Of a DNA stretch of 64,000 bases, positions 1 through 10,732 are shown piece by piece. Positions within the stretch are counted from its first letter, which is position 1. Each line of letters opens with the position of its first letter. Source of the DNA: Argentina anserina (lineage: Eukaryota; Streptophyta; Magnoliopsida; Rosales; Rosaceae); NCBI RefSeq assembly GCF_933775445.1, contig NC_065872.1:19530001-19594000 (forward strand), read 5' to 3'. Under the pieces are notes generated by a model that worked only from the letters and a program-made list of their open reading frames with translations, did not search any database and had not been told where the DNA came from. The position numbers and the translations under genes were made by a program.

Positions 1-419
1 CGAATGAATAGTAACTGTGAATAGTAACTCCTCATGAATAGTGATCAGTAACAGTAACTGTGAATAGTGATCTGTAACAGTAAATGTGAACATTGTCTTG
101 GTAAAAACAGTAACTTGAACAGTGTTTTGGTAAAACAGTAACTGTGAACAGTGGTTTAGTAAAAACTGTGATTAATAAACATGAACAGTGTTCTGTGAAC
201 AATATTTTATGAACAACATTTAGCTGTGCTGAACTCGTCACCTGATATTTTAAGTATCATTTATCGTGCTATTAGGTGAATGACGAAACGAGTGAGGAAA
301 TTACTTTCAGGGTCGTGGAAGTTGCACGCAGGAAAGAAGGTGAGTAAAATCTCACTTATTTACGAATCTACCCTTGCGGTGATTCCAAGATTTTTGCAAG
401 AGTTTTTAATATTGAATTA

Positions 420-770
420 CGACACGTATACAATATAGTGGATTACGTATATATCGTATAAATGGTAATAAGTACATATATATATAGTTTGCTATATTAT
501 ATACTGTTATGAATTGATTGGAATTGGTCATTTCGAATGACGAGAATTAAATGTTGAGCATGTGATGTGATTTTTGTACAATATGAGGTGTGATTATTGT
601 ACGTGGTTTTAACATGAGTTTGTTAAAATGTTTTGTCTTCGGACGAGTTTTTGTCTTCGGACGTGTTTATGAAATATGACATGTATACGATATAATGGAT
701 TATATATATATTGTATAAATGGTAAATATGTACATATATATATGGTTTGCTATATAATATACTGTTATGA
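420..770 (+). repeat. about 245-bp spaced direct duplication inside the LTR
   Basis: The segment at about 418-520 (GTATACAATATAGTGGATTA through ATATACTGTTATGA) is repeated at about 663-768 with a few substitutions. The duplication includes part of the following sequence and is separate from the 83-bp array. Confidence 0.6.
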
Positions 771-1195
771 TTTTATCGTGATTTATGTCATTTCGATGAC
801 GAGATTTAAATATCGAGCATGTGATTTTGATTTGTACAATATGATGTGAGATTATTGTACGTGATTTTAACATTGAGTTTGTTAAAATGTTGATTTGTCT
901 TCGGACATGATTTTTGGTACAATATGATGTGAGATTATTGTACCTGATTTTTAACATTGAGATTGTTAAAATGTTGATTTGTCTTCGGACGTGATTTTTG
1001 GTACAATATGATGTGAGATTATTGTACGTGATTTTAACATTGAGATTGTTAAAATGTTGATTTGTCTTCGGACATGATTTTTGGTACAATATGATGTGAG
1101 ATTATTGTACATGATTTTTAACATTGAGATTGTTAAAATGTTGATTTGTCTTCGGACGTGATTGGTACAATATGATGTGAGATTATTGTACGTGT
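575..1195 (+). repeat. about 83-bp tandem array inside the LTR
   Basis: The core TACAATATGATGTGAGATTA recurs at about 835, 918, 1002, 1085 and 1166, a period of 81-84 bp, with an older diverged copy near 575. Each unit has TACAATA and TATTGTA arms that can pair, then TTAACATTGAG and TGTCTTCGGAC motifs. The LTRs at 10733 and 18267 carry this segment once only. Confidence 0.85.
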
Positions 1196-1958
1196 TTGGC
1201 AAGTCGGAACCTAGCCTTTGGCCGGGCGAAAGTTACGATACAGTTAGAGCTCTAGTCTGTCTGCCTTAGTACTGCATGTGAGGTAACGGGTGGTTATCTG
1301 CTCATGGGTACTCAGATTGTTTTGGATGTTGGGTAGCGGGTGGCTATCCAATATCGGCGGTGTATTACGAGAGGGGTAACAGATGTGTACCAGCGTTTTT
1401 GGTACCCGTATTATAAATGCATTTGGGTAACCAGAAGGGTTACTTAATTTCTCATGAGCGCTTCTTTTCATATTTCTTTGGGACAACCAGATGGGCCGTC
1501 CATTGACTCATGAGTGCATTTATATTTGTTTGATTTCTGGATTTTCGTATATATTGATATGCGAGTTATATATTTTCATTTTACTCATACGAGCTGTAAA
1601 GCTTACCGGGTTTGTGTTTACAATCCCGGTGCACCAATTCGATGGTGTAGTGGATAACTCTGCAGGTGTGGATTAGTGGGAATTGACGTACCGCTCAGTG
1701 GACTTGAAGTTATTTATCTCAAGCTAGTGTGAGGATTTTGTGTGACTATCTTGTGAGTTTGTTGTGAGGATTACGCAATTCCATTGTTATAATATTGAAT
1801 TATAATTTGGGTTGTAATAATCGGTTTGACTGAGTTGTATTTTGAACTCAGAGATGATCCGCTGTGGCATTTTAAATGATTTCGATTCGTTGAGATTGTT
1901 TGGTATTTAACGATTTTGAAATTTTGAGTTTTTAAGCTCGAAATTTTGGGTCGTTACA

Positions 1959-2559
1959 GGACATTATAATGATCACTCCTCTAAGGCTTTGGTTCCCTTG
2001 CATGACCTTCAAAGTACATTGAAGGTGCTATATGCCAGTTTAATAACGAAGCTGGATGATTTAAACCTCATTCAAAGTGCCGCGCAAAACGAGTTCTTAA
2101 TAAGATTAGTCAAACAATTACTCGTATAGAAACTTTAGTGCAAGAGTACTAATTTAAGTTTTCACTAATTATATAGTACCATTCATAGATTTTCATACTT
2201 TCAATTCACAATAGAAGATGTACTTAGTGTACACACATACAAATAATCCATGTTTGTAGTCGTGAAGTTACACTTTAATAATTTATATATCAAAATCTTA
2301 AATTGAATGTTAACCAGCGATGCGTCACCCATAATATGCTCTAGCGTTGGTGCTAGCGATGCGTCACCCATAATATGCTCTAGCACCACCCATAATATGC
2401 TCTAGCGTTGGTGCTAGTCATGGAGTTGGTGCCACAACCTGATATGTATGTAGAAAGATACCATTAAAAACATTTCTAGTAATGATTTACTAACAAAATA
2501 AATGTAAAAGTTCTGTAATTTAATATGTAAACATCAAAACTCAAAAAAAAAATGTATAT
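1959..2559. other. intergenic DNA with a short tandem repeat
   Basis: Right of the LTR lies an open stretch of about 56 codons (plus strand, 1959-2129) that I do not recognise. At about 2317-2416 the unit GCGTCACCCATAATATGC with flanking CTAGCGTTGGTGCTAG is present three times, the last copy partly deleted. No other feature is visible. Confidence 0.5.
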
Positions 2560-3162
2560 GAGAAAAGCCTCACTTTTACAGGACTGACAGCTCTTATATT
2601 CCCATTAATGCCTCCCCCTAAAAAATCACAGGGAACAGTGAAGCTTCATAGGGTCTTTCTGTCCTCGACCATCAGGAAATGTTATAGAAACACTTAACAC
2701 ACCGGACCACGCCTCGTCTCCCTTGGGGATAAAGCATCCCAACATGCTTAGGATATTGAAACGACCCTACAACAATACATTTATTCAACAGAGAAAATAT
2801 GTTCTGTAAAACTTGTAGCACTCCCTTCAACATTACTTTATTAGAGGGAAATTTCATACCTCGCATGTGTTGGTTGTTTCATCATGTGCACGGAGAGTAA
2901 CATTAGAGATTAATCCACTTGCAGAAAGCACACATGTTACTTGTGGTCTTTTTTTCGTGAATTTGATAACATTCTCGCAAAACATCCTTAAACACAAAAT
3001 ATAAAAGAGACGTACAACATATAAAAATATTAAGATAGAGATAAAAGTACCAAGTATATTGAGGGAAAATACATAGAATAAGAATTTAACATACCTCTCC
3101 GGCATCGACATGGATGATGTGGGCCTTAAACCTCCTCCCACAGTAAGTTTCAACCATATTTC
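2560..3162 (-). CDS. AHL-like PPC/DUF296 domain, spliced, partial (possible pseudogene)
   Basis: AHL proteins are plant chromatin factors with an AT-hook and a PPC (DUF296) domain. Here the PPC domain can be read through three phase-compatible exons on the minus strand: 3162-3095 (ends HIIHVDAGE), 2973-2860 (38 codons with VTCVLSASGLISNVTLR) and 2766-2671 (GRFNIL, then GVLSVSITFPDG). Splice sites are GAG/GTATGT, GCGAG/AATG, GAG/GTATGA and TTGTAG/GGT. A fourth piece near 2617-2560 resembles the GGG...SPV end of the domain but needs an intron of only about 53 nt and then meets a stop. No AT-hook exon was found upstream, and the usual VVVGSF end is replaced. It is either a divergent short PPC gene or a decaying copy. 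The PPC match is clear; functionality is not. Confidence 0.5.
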
Positions 3163-3525
3163 CTACAATATTACAATTCTAGTTGGTAAAAAACTCGGTA
3201 TTCCTCTGATCCAACCATATCGATCAAGGTGTATACCAACATCAAATTACACCAACATGTTATAACTTCTTACATAAATCATGAAATTATTCAATTAAAG
3301 AATAAAGTATTAAAATTAACATCTTCAAAATTGTAAAACACCAAATTTGAATATATAAAAACATAATTCACCTTTCACTTCAAATCTTAATATTCTCAAA
3401 TTTGAGAGCCTGACACTGAACTAAAACTTCTCACACTTGCAGAGCACTAGTTGGGCACTCTAATTAAGTGAGTAACATGATAATTTTATGGTCGAAAAAA
3501 TTGAGTGTTTAGACAGCAAAAACGT
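3163..3525. other. AT-rich intergenic stretch
   Basis: No gene, RNA or repeat recognised. Upstream exons of the AHL-like gene would be expected here, but none with an AT-hook (RGRP) signature is visible. Confidence 0.4.
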
Positions 3526-3533
3526 ATTAAAAC

Positions 3534-4039
3534 CAGAGGCGGATACATGCAGCATGCTATCAGGCTGCAGTCCAGACGAAAATTCTGATATAAACTAACT
3601 AGGTACACATGTGACATGAAAGTATCATTAGCTCATGTGACAATTTGACCGATTTTTTTTCCTATAGCCCCTCTAAGGTTAAAGTTTCGAATCCTCTTAG
3701 GAGCAAGAAGATTATTTCTACTTTTCCAAAACATTTTCCCCATTTTATTCCTTCTTTTATCCTTTATGCCTTCCCTAATTATATTACATTTACCTTGTTT
3801 TTTTTCTTTCTTCCTAGTTCTACTTTCTTCACCTTCCTCCTTATTCTTAAAATTCACTAATCTACTAGCATGCGAAGATTAAAAAACTGAAAATATTTCT
3901 TCATGTTTATTTATATATTTATGCAGTTCCCTCTTTATAAAAAAAAAAAAACCTTGGATGAGCCTAAGATTGGGTTCTAAACCTTAAAAAAAAACTTATA
4001 ATTAGCCTACACAGGTTTCTAATCCTGGATCCGCCACTG
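3534..4039. mobile_element. non-autonomous hAT element (506 bp), TSD ATTAAAAC
   Basis: The ends are CAGAGGCGGAT and ATCCGCCACTG (inverted, one mismatch). The 8 bp ATTAAAAC is repeated directly outside both ends (3526-3533 and 4040-4047), as expected for hAT insertion. The right-hand 100 bp (GGATGAGCC..., GGGTTC, AAACCT, an A-run, ATTAGCCTA, ATGGATCCGCCACTG-like end) is homologous to the right end of the transposase-bearing hAT element at 41304-45521. The left ends share GGCGGATACA. It has no coding capacity of its own and is best read as a deletion derivative or MITE of that family. Confidence 0.9.
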
Positions 4040-4047
4040 ATTAAAAC

Positions 4048-5068
4048 AACGTTGTAAATAAGAAAGAGAATACATGCATATGAAGTAGACACTATATGCA
4101 AGCGTTTAAAATATCTATATTAAATACATAAAAATATAAATTTGAGCAAAAAAGGACAAGGAAATAATGAAAATCTGAGAAAAAAATCCAAAAAAGCAAA
4201 TTATAATAAATGAACATTTAAACAATTAAAAGACATTTTTCAGGTAAGGAAAAGAATATTAATTTTCAATAAAATCATGTTATACATCTTGATCAAACAA
4301 GACAGGTAAATGAATATTTATTATATATATGTAATAAATGTAAATTTGAGAAAAGAGAAATAAATACATTAAATAATCAAGCATCTAAGAGAGCGGCTAG
4401 GTTAGGAGGGAGAAGAGACGAGCCATATTTATCTCCTTAATAGAATTAAAATTATATGTGATGAAAGTAGAGGTAATTAATATCATTGATATTGCACGTT
4501 TTGACAAGATTGTTGGGTGGGTGGGTGGGGTGGTTAGCTGAAGGATGATACGGCTAGATGTAGGTGAAGACCTTTTGGTCATGTGCCCCGGTCCGTATCG
4601 AATATGGACACGATATGGGAACGCGTACTCGACTTTAATTTGACACAGATTGGATAAGCTTTGTCCTAAACGGATACACAATTAATATATACTGAAAACA
4701 AGAGGGCTCGTTCACTGTAAGAAAAAAAATTGGCTAGGATGATATTAAAGTTGAATGATCGATGTCATTAGTTTCTTTTATTTGTGTTGGAATTCGGTTA
4801 TAGACTTTTATTAGATTTTTTTTAATTTGAGTTGGAATGATGATGCTTTAATTGAACAAATATTTCAAACTTTTTCAATTATATATACAATAAAAATAAA
4901 AATAATTTACGCATCAATTACGTGTCAGTATTTGAAATTTTTTTATATTTGACGTGTCCATTTATCATATCTTGTCCAATACAGACATACGGGCCGCGAC
5001 ATTCATGTCAATTATTTGTGCTTACTATTAGGGGCAGAGTTTTCGAACTACCCTTTTGTTTAGAGTTA
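4048..5068. other. AT-rich intergenic stretch
   Basis: No supported gene. Around 4560-4680 and 4922-5010 there are short related motifs (ATGGACACGATATG, GACGTGTCC, ACAGACATACGGGCC) of the kind seen in decayed plant transposon ends, but no paired termini could be defined. Confidence 0.35.
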
Positions 5069-5076
5069 AGGACAAG

Positions 5077-5390
5077 CAGGGCCGGCCTTGAGGGATTAGA
5101 GGCCAAGTGCGGAAAAAAAAAGCCCTTAATAAATTATCTTGAAGCCAAATTTCTTGATTCTTTTTCATAATAAAACAAAAGTATAAAGAATTTAAGAGAT
5201 CAGAAGATAGAAGAATGAAAATAGTGAAATTTTATTGGAACAATTTAATTATGAAGCCGAAAATGATGATTTTACTTTTTTTAATATATTAAATTAAATT
5301 AAATTATTGATAAATAAGAAAAAACAAAGTAGAATTTTGTCATGGGCCCAATGCAAGCGCATTGACTGCATTCTCCAAGAGCCGGCCCTG
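5077..5390. mobile_element. hAT-type MITE (314 bp), TSD AGGACAAG
   Basis: Termini are CAGGGCCGGCC at the left and its inverted form GCCGGCCCTG at the right. The 8 bp AGGACAAG flanks both sides (5069-5076 and 5391-5398). The interior is AT-rich and non-coding, with GGCCAAGTGCGG near the left end and GGGCCCAATGCAAGCGCATT near the right end. The CAGGGCCGGCC terminus is typical of a widespread plant hAT MITE group, unrelated to the GGCGGAT family at 3534 and 41304. Confidence 0.9.
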
Positions 5391-5441
5391 AGGACAAGAT
5401 GAACTGATGAAGCCTTTCTTTCATTTCTTGTAGGTTCTAAA

Positions 5442-6010
5442 TTAAGCCCCAAAAATACTCTCTATGCGCGCATAGAACTTGATCAAGGTCCTAGGGAGCC
5501 CTACTGCCCTTCCGCACCTTGTTATTTTCTTTTTTTTCTTGGCTAATTTTGATGTTTTTGGTCCTTGAGGGCGTGCTTGCCTTGTTGTAGTTGTTGTAGT
5601 AGTAGTAGTAGTAGTATTTGATTCAGTTGTTCCTTCATCATACAAGCTGATGGGAGTACCAGTAGGCGTGTTCATATTCTCCATTGATGCCGTCTCCCCA
5701 AATTTAATAGTATGCTTCAAGAATCTCCAACAATGATCAAAAGTAAAATCCGCATTAACCACGTCGTAGTAGGCCGATTTAGCACTTAAAAGCTACATAA
5801 AATAATATAAAGTATATCATCATCTAGATAAAAATACATTATAGAAATAAAGATTCATAACTTCATTATCACAACCTAGTTATCACAATTTTATGACATA
5901 ACTAAATTATGTAATAGTTAATATAATGACCTCATCTTCCTTATTGTTGCCGCTCCTATGATAAAGAATAGCTTCTTCATTGTGTCTCCATGAAGTACCT
6001 CTTGGTGCCA
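5442..6010 (-). pseudogene. SANT/NAM-associated-type gene relic (transposon-linked)
   Basis: The minus strand begins at 6010 with MAPRGTSWRHNEEAILYHRS, resembling the start of plant SANT-like proteins that accompany transposases. After a gap it resumes at about 5790 with SAYYDVVNADFTFDHCWRFL, the HCW-x-x-L signature of the NAM-associated C-terminal domain. A Thr run (11 residues from ACT/ACA codons) and a Lys-rich QGPKTSKLAKKKKK segment follow. The stretch between the two parts holds a stop, so either an intron has decayed or coding sequence is missing. No catalytic domain is present. Function cannot be assigned. Confidence 0.45.
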
Positions 6011-7359
6011 TTTTTTTCTCTAGAAAGATTTCAAGAACAAGAAGGAAGTTTTAAAATGAGAAGTATTGAGAGAGATAAGATTTTGACGTGAGGAATTAGG
6101 AAACAATGAGTTGATATCTATAGAGTAGAACCAAAATTACTGTTCCACCGGGTAGATTTTTTAAAAAGTATTTTTTCTGGTAATTTTTTGTTTTTTTAGG
6201 CAAAAATGGAATTAATCCTATCATAATTAATAAGGGTCGTTAGATTTTGATTCTCATAAATTCTCAGCCCTTTGATGTTTTTTTGGTCCGTTGGAAAATG
6301 TTTGTAACTTAAAATCTGCACCATACCAATTTGAATTGAATAAATATAAGCCCTTGATTTTTTTACCGTTGAAAACTCAGTATTAATTGAAAAGGAAAAG
6401 CATTGCATCAGCTGGATCCGCATGGAGCTATTTTATCCCCCACACATGTGTTTGGCGCATCCGCACACACAAACAGCAAAATAAATGCGCGTGGCTTTCT
6501 TCTCCTATCTAAGTGCGTAGGAAAGAATTCAATTATGGCCCATCAGAATTTTGCAGGCCCGTGTTACTGTTCTAGTCTTGGTCTTAGTTTTAGCTCATAT
6601 ATGAGACTTTGAATGAGTCTTGAATCTATATTTATATGACCAAAACTCTTTTTTTTTTATTTGTTGGAGACGAGAACTTCTCAAATAAAACTAAAACCAC
6701 CTTAAGGTCCACCATTGGACTTGCCCTTACGGCATGGTAAATAGTGATTATTCGACTTAGTCAAAACCTAAAATTAATTGCATTGCGTAAGTAGCCATGG
6801 CTTTAATTAAGGCTAAGCAGTTATGAATTGCATGCATAGGTTCTGTTACTTCTGTATACGGGTAGGTCCCTTGTGTATTTTCCTACGTACATTTTCTTTT
6901 AACGGGTTCGAATACAATCATATGTGATACCAATACTTACAACAACCAAATGAACTTTAAATTTACTTAACCGTACCCTAAGTCCCTAGCAAACTGATCG
7001 ATTTTTCAAAGGCAGGATGCACGCACGTACATCTCAAGACTCGATATGAGCTTTGATACATGTAGAGAATTAACTAATTACATGGATTTGCACTTGAGAG
7101 AAACCAAATCTCTACGTACTTTATTCTTCAGTCTGAAGGATACTAGCATGAAATTCCCCTCAGGGTCAACTAAATTACAGCTGCTATCCAATTATATCTG
7201 CGACTAAAAATGGATCGACAAACAAGAAGAAATTTGGATCTAGAATTTAAGTGGAACAAGCATGAGGCTCGCAGCATCAGCGAGGAGTTCACTCTAGATT
7301 GGAATCGGCCTTGTTGGTGATCACGGTGATGGCGATAATATAGTTACTTGATGGGGGAC
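6011..7359. other. intergenic DNA between the SANT relic and the TPX2-like gene
   Basis: No gene recognised. At 6707-6730 the sequence CCATTGGACTTGCCCTTA resembles the end of a plant MITE, but no matching left terminus was found. The part next to 7360 probably contains the 3' UTR of the TPX2-like gene. Confidence 0.35.
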
Positions 7360-9526
7360 TTAAGTAGTCTGTTGGAAACTGTAGACTGGGGTACCAGATA
7401 TATTACTGAAGCACTTGTTGCTCATCATGCGAAAGCTTGGTTCTTTAGGAATTGTCAAAGGCCTGCTTGATCTGCAAAACATAGCAGAAACAACACCATA
7501 TCGGGAGCAAATTAGTTTTTTTTTTCCATAGAAAGGATCGAACTTACCCTAAAATGAAGTTTGATTATCACCTCTGAGGAATGAAAGGTCTATCAAAATA
7601 CGGCATCAGTTGAGCCCTTGGAATCATCTCCTTTCTTAGCAAGCGAATCTCTTCTTCTTCTATCATCTGCAGCATTACTCCATTGATCAGAGCCATGTCC
7701 TTTAGTACTTAATTTTCAGATAGAAGATTAATGTATATGATTTTTTGATACGCACACCGTACCAAGTCAAACTTAACGCATTCCTACCTTATGCAACATC
7801 TCCTCTTGCTTTCTCCGCTGCTCCAAGATGCTCAGCTTTGCTGCAACCTGCATGTGCTTATCCAGTAATGTATTTAGTTTTTACGGATCAAAGAAATCAA
7901 TATCCTGAGAAGAATAGGAAAACTAATCACTCACTGTGTAGTTGAACATTGCCCGTTTTGTTGCCCTTTCTTGAGTGTGAAGTTTAACATCTTGCGGCTT
8001 GGTATTTTCTCTCGTAGGAGACTTGCTCTGATACGAAGCCTAGTTTCATGTACATTGGATACAAAGTTACAAAACCATGGAAGTATTTTAAGGAGAATTG
8101 ATTAGTGAAACGTCAAACTACATGTCAGAACCGTTTACAACATATCTAATGTTCATAAGCTATGTGTGGATAAATATATAGGAGAAAGAGTACCGATCTA
8201 GCTAGGCAATATAAAGTCAAGATGTTCATAAGGATCACCGATCTAGCTAAGGCATAACAAAGTACGTCGAATTGTACATTTACACATCTTTGCCTTGATC
8301 CTTTATGGTCACTGAAGGCAATCGATATTCTTCCAAGTAGCAAAAAGTACATAATTATGACATGGCGCACTACTCCGCACTAATCCAACAAGGATGTGAC
8401 GACTATAAAGAAATAAATACTAACCATATATGAGAGCACTTCCGTAACATGATGAATGAGAAGTTAAGGTTTACCAAACTTAACCTCATAATAAAAGATA
8501 GAAACGTTTATTATAAACCTAAACAAATAAAATGAACCAAACGTGTAGCTGCTTTGGTTGATCTTTGTCAAGTAGAAAGGTGCCATATTACTGAACTACA
8601 TTACTCCAAAAGGCAGGGACATATATATATTCATAAAACTGAGAACAGTGTTGCCACTGGATGATAACTTATTCTGCTCAATATGTTCTAAATGAAAATG
8701 AATACGTGCAAAATAAGGTACTTCTTGTATGTAAAGCTGGGCTTGCCAGATTTGACCAAATTTACATAAAGGGATAGGCAAATAAAAGGAAAAGAATGAA
8801 GAATGAATTATTAGATTCTCTCAACCTGGCTCATTCACTATCTGTTAATTACTACTGGAATTCTGGGAAACTAGCAAGTTTGTATGTACAAACTCGTTGA
8901 TATAAAGTGCTTCGTTCTTAAGTTAGCGGTCTACCATTCCTCTCTTTCCTCCTAATTCGAGACTCTTCGCGTTCGTCACTTGATTATGCGGGACGATCGA
9001 ATTGCTAAATTACCGATAATAATGGTCTACTACAGAGATGATGATCGAAGAAAAGAAATCGGACATGCATGAATCAAAATGTGGTGTTTGAAGAAATTAA
9101 AATGACTCCAGGCACGTACGTAAAGCCGATCATATTGCGTTTAGTTAAAAATCGGATGAATCTGAGATCAAATGTTCGATGCATGTAGAGCTGGACCTTA
9201 TATTTTCAAAAAAAATTATATATATATATATATATATAGATTGCATGATTTCTAAGATAATTTCTTGCTCGATCGAGGTGGAATGTTGCAGGTCTCACCA
9301 TTACTCCAGAATTTGAGCTCCAAGAACTCACAGCAGAGTGTGAAGGACTAGTACTCTTCACAGACTTCAATACAGGAAACAAGAAATTAAAACAGAATCA
9401 GAATATCATGTAAATTTACTACTGATCAAGGGAGCAAGTGTAGAAACTGAAAGACGAAGAAAACTAAGCACTTAAATAAAGTAGTAGTACGACCTTAGGA
9501 CTAGCCTTGGTGTTTGCTTTCTCCAT
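7360..9526 (-). CDS. small TPX2/WVD2-like microtubule-associated protein, 6 exons, 152 aa
   Basis: Exons on the minus strand: 9526-9494, 9364-9299, 8027-7935, 7847-7788, 7666-7572, 7471-7360 (33, 66, 93, 60, 95 and 112 nt; 459 nt in all, ending TAA). All introns are GT-AG and every junction keeps the frame. The C-terminal two thirds is the TPX2 domain: an N-terminal part with DVKLHTQERATKRAMF, a basic-acidic coiled segment (KLSILEQRRKQEEMLHK, MIEEEEIRLLRKEM), then RAQLMPYFDRPFIPQRSS and TIPKEPSF. In the WVD2/WDL and TPX2 families this domain binds microtubules. The N-terminal 50 residues are Ser/Thr/Lys-rich and low in complexity. The protein is much shorter than most WDL members. A TATA-like TATATATA lies at 9608-9615. 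Identity as a TPX2-domain protein is firm; its cell role is inferred from the family. Confidence 0.85.
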
Positions 9527-10732
9527 TTTTAACAAATTAGAGCTATTGCATGTAGATCTGCGTAATACTATGGATGAATTCATGAAAGTAGTGATCCAGA
9601 TCCAGAGTATATATAGTGGTTGGTCTTGAGTGTAATCTTTTGTGGTTGCAACATCACCAAAGTGCGTACTCCATAATATATATTTTGCATGCTTAATTTA
9701 CTTGGATATGATTAGTCTCCCTCTCAGGTACCAAACAGTCTGATTAAACCTCTCTCTCGTGCATATAATTGTCAAACCCTAGCTCTGAAGTTAAAGTTCC
9801 TTCAGATCTCCTCTAAGCGCTTGATTTTAGCTAATTACATACACAATTCCAAACGTTTTGGCTTCAATTACATTAGGACCATTTGCTAATATTTTAGCCT
9901 TCTAATTACATGGGCAAGCTAGTAATTGTGTTGGTTGTACTCAAGGTCGAATCATCATAGTAAGATTGAATTGTCTAAATTCATAGCCTAATGCATGCAT
10001 GCATGCATGCGTACATTATAATTTATATCAACATGTAAGAACTTGTCAAAGTCTAAAGTTATGGCATATGTATATATATGTATATGTATATGTATTCCGG
10101 TTTGGGTATTCTGAAGGAATATCTCACTCATATTAATTAGCAAGTGTTCTGTGCCACTCAGTCATATTTCATATATGGGTTTCCAAGTCCGGCAAGTCAG
10201 TCTCGTACTAATATAAACTTTTGCTGCGATTCTGTGACTCCATCTACAGATATACAACAGGTTAATTAGTCTATGTTCATATATGTGCAAATTCTATACC
10301 ATTTAAGTTGCATGACTCCATGTTTACTCTGCGTTTAATTTGAAATGCATGCAGTTTCTCATCAGTAATTTACAGAAGTCATATTGCTTGATATATTTTG
10401 TTTGGTAAAACATTACTAACTTGACAACTTTCAATAACTCTTTTCTAACTTTTATTCACGTTATTTGAACTGATAGCAAATATAAACGCAGATCTGAGAT
10501 CACAGAATCGCAAATTCCTCTGTATACAATGGTAATTAATTTGGCACAGTTATTTGCCGGGTCTTCTGTCAGCTCTGTAATTTTCACGTTTTAATACGGT
10601 CTTGTACTTCTGGTATTTTATATGTAGATCAACTCATTATTTCAGACCAAGAAAGGAGCTCATGGTTTGCCATAGATAATTAAGACGTGTAATAAGCAAG
10701 CTGATCGAGTACTCATCGAGATGATTCAGCTG
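9527..10732. other. promoter and intergenic region of the TPX2-like gene
   Basis: Contains a GCAT tetranucleotide repeat near 9990-10012 and a TATATG-rich tract near 10065-10095. No gene recognised. Ends at the AGCTG target duplication (10728-10732) of the retrotransposon. Confidence 0.45.
9608..9615 (-). promoter_or_regulatory. TATA box of the TPX2-like gene
   Basis: TATATATA on the minus strand, about 82 nt before the ATG at 9526 in otherwise mixed sequence. This is the usual position for a plant TATA box with a short 5' UTR. Confidence 0.4.

Larger units (their letters stand above)
1..1958 (+). mobile_element. Ty3/gypsy LTR, 3' part (solo LTR or 3' LTR), cut by window start
   Basis: Read on the plus strand this stretch matches the reverse complement of the LTRs at 10733-13444 and 18267-20848: the Met-tRNA-free tail ending GGTCGTTACA, the block around 1490-1660 with the short GGTGCACCAATTCGATGG motif, and the block around 1-240 rich in TAACTGTGAATAG. 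It ends in CA at 1958 and is not followed by a primer-binding site, so it is a 3' LTR or a solo LTR rather than a 5' LTR. It differs from the other two copies by internal tandem amplification at about 575-1195. The start and any target duplication lie outside the window. Confidence 0.85.

Noticed and set aside
2672..2866. Minus-strand frame containing VVGSF, first taken for the AHL VVVGSF end
   Set aside because: That frame lies largely in an intron. The good AHL match is in the shifted frame reached by splicing at 2860/2766.
3684..3700. TTCGAATCC-like motif, possible tRNA T-arm
   Set aside because: No acceptor stem, anticodon arm or second arm around it; it lies inside the hAT element.
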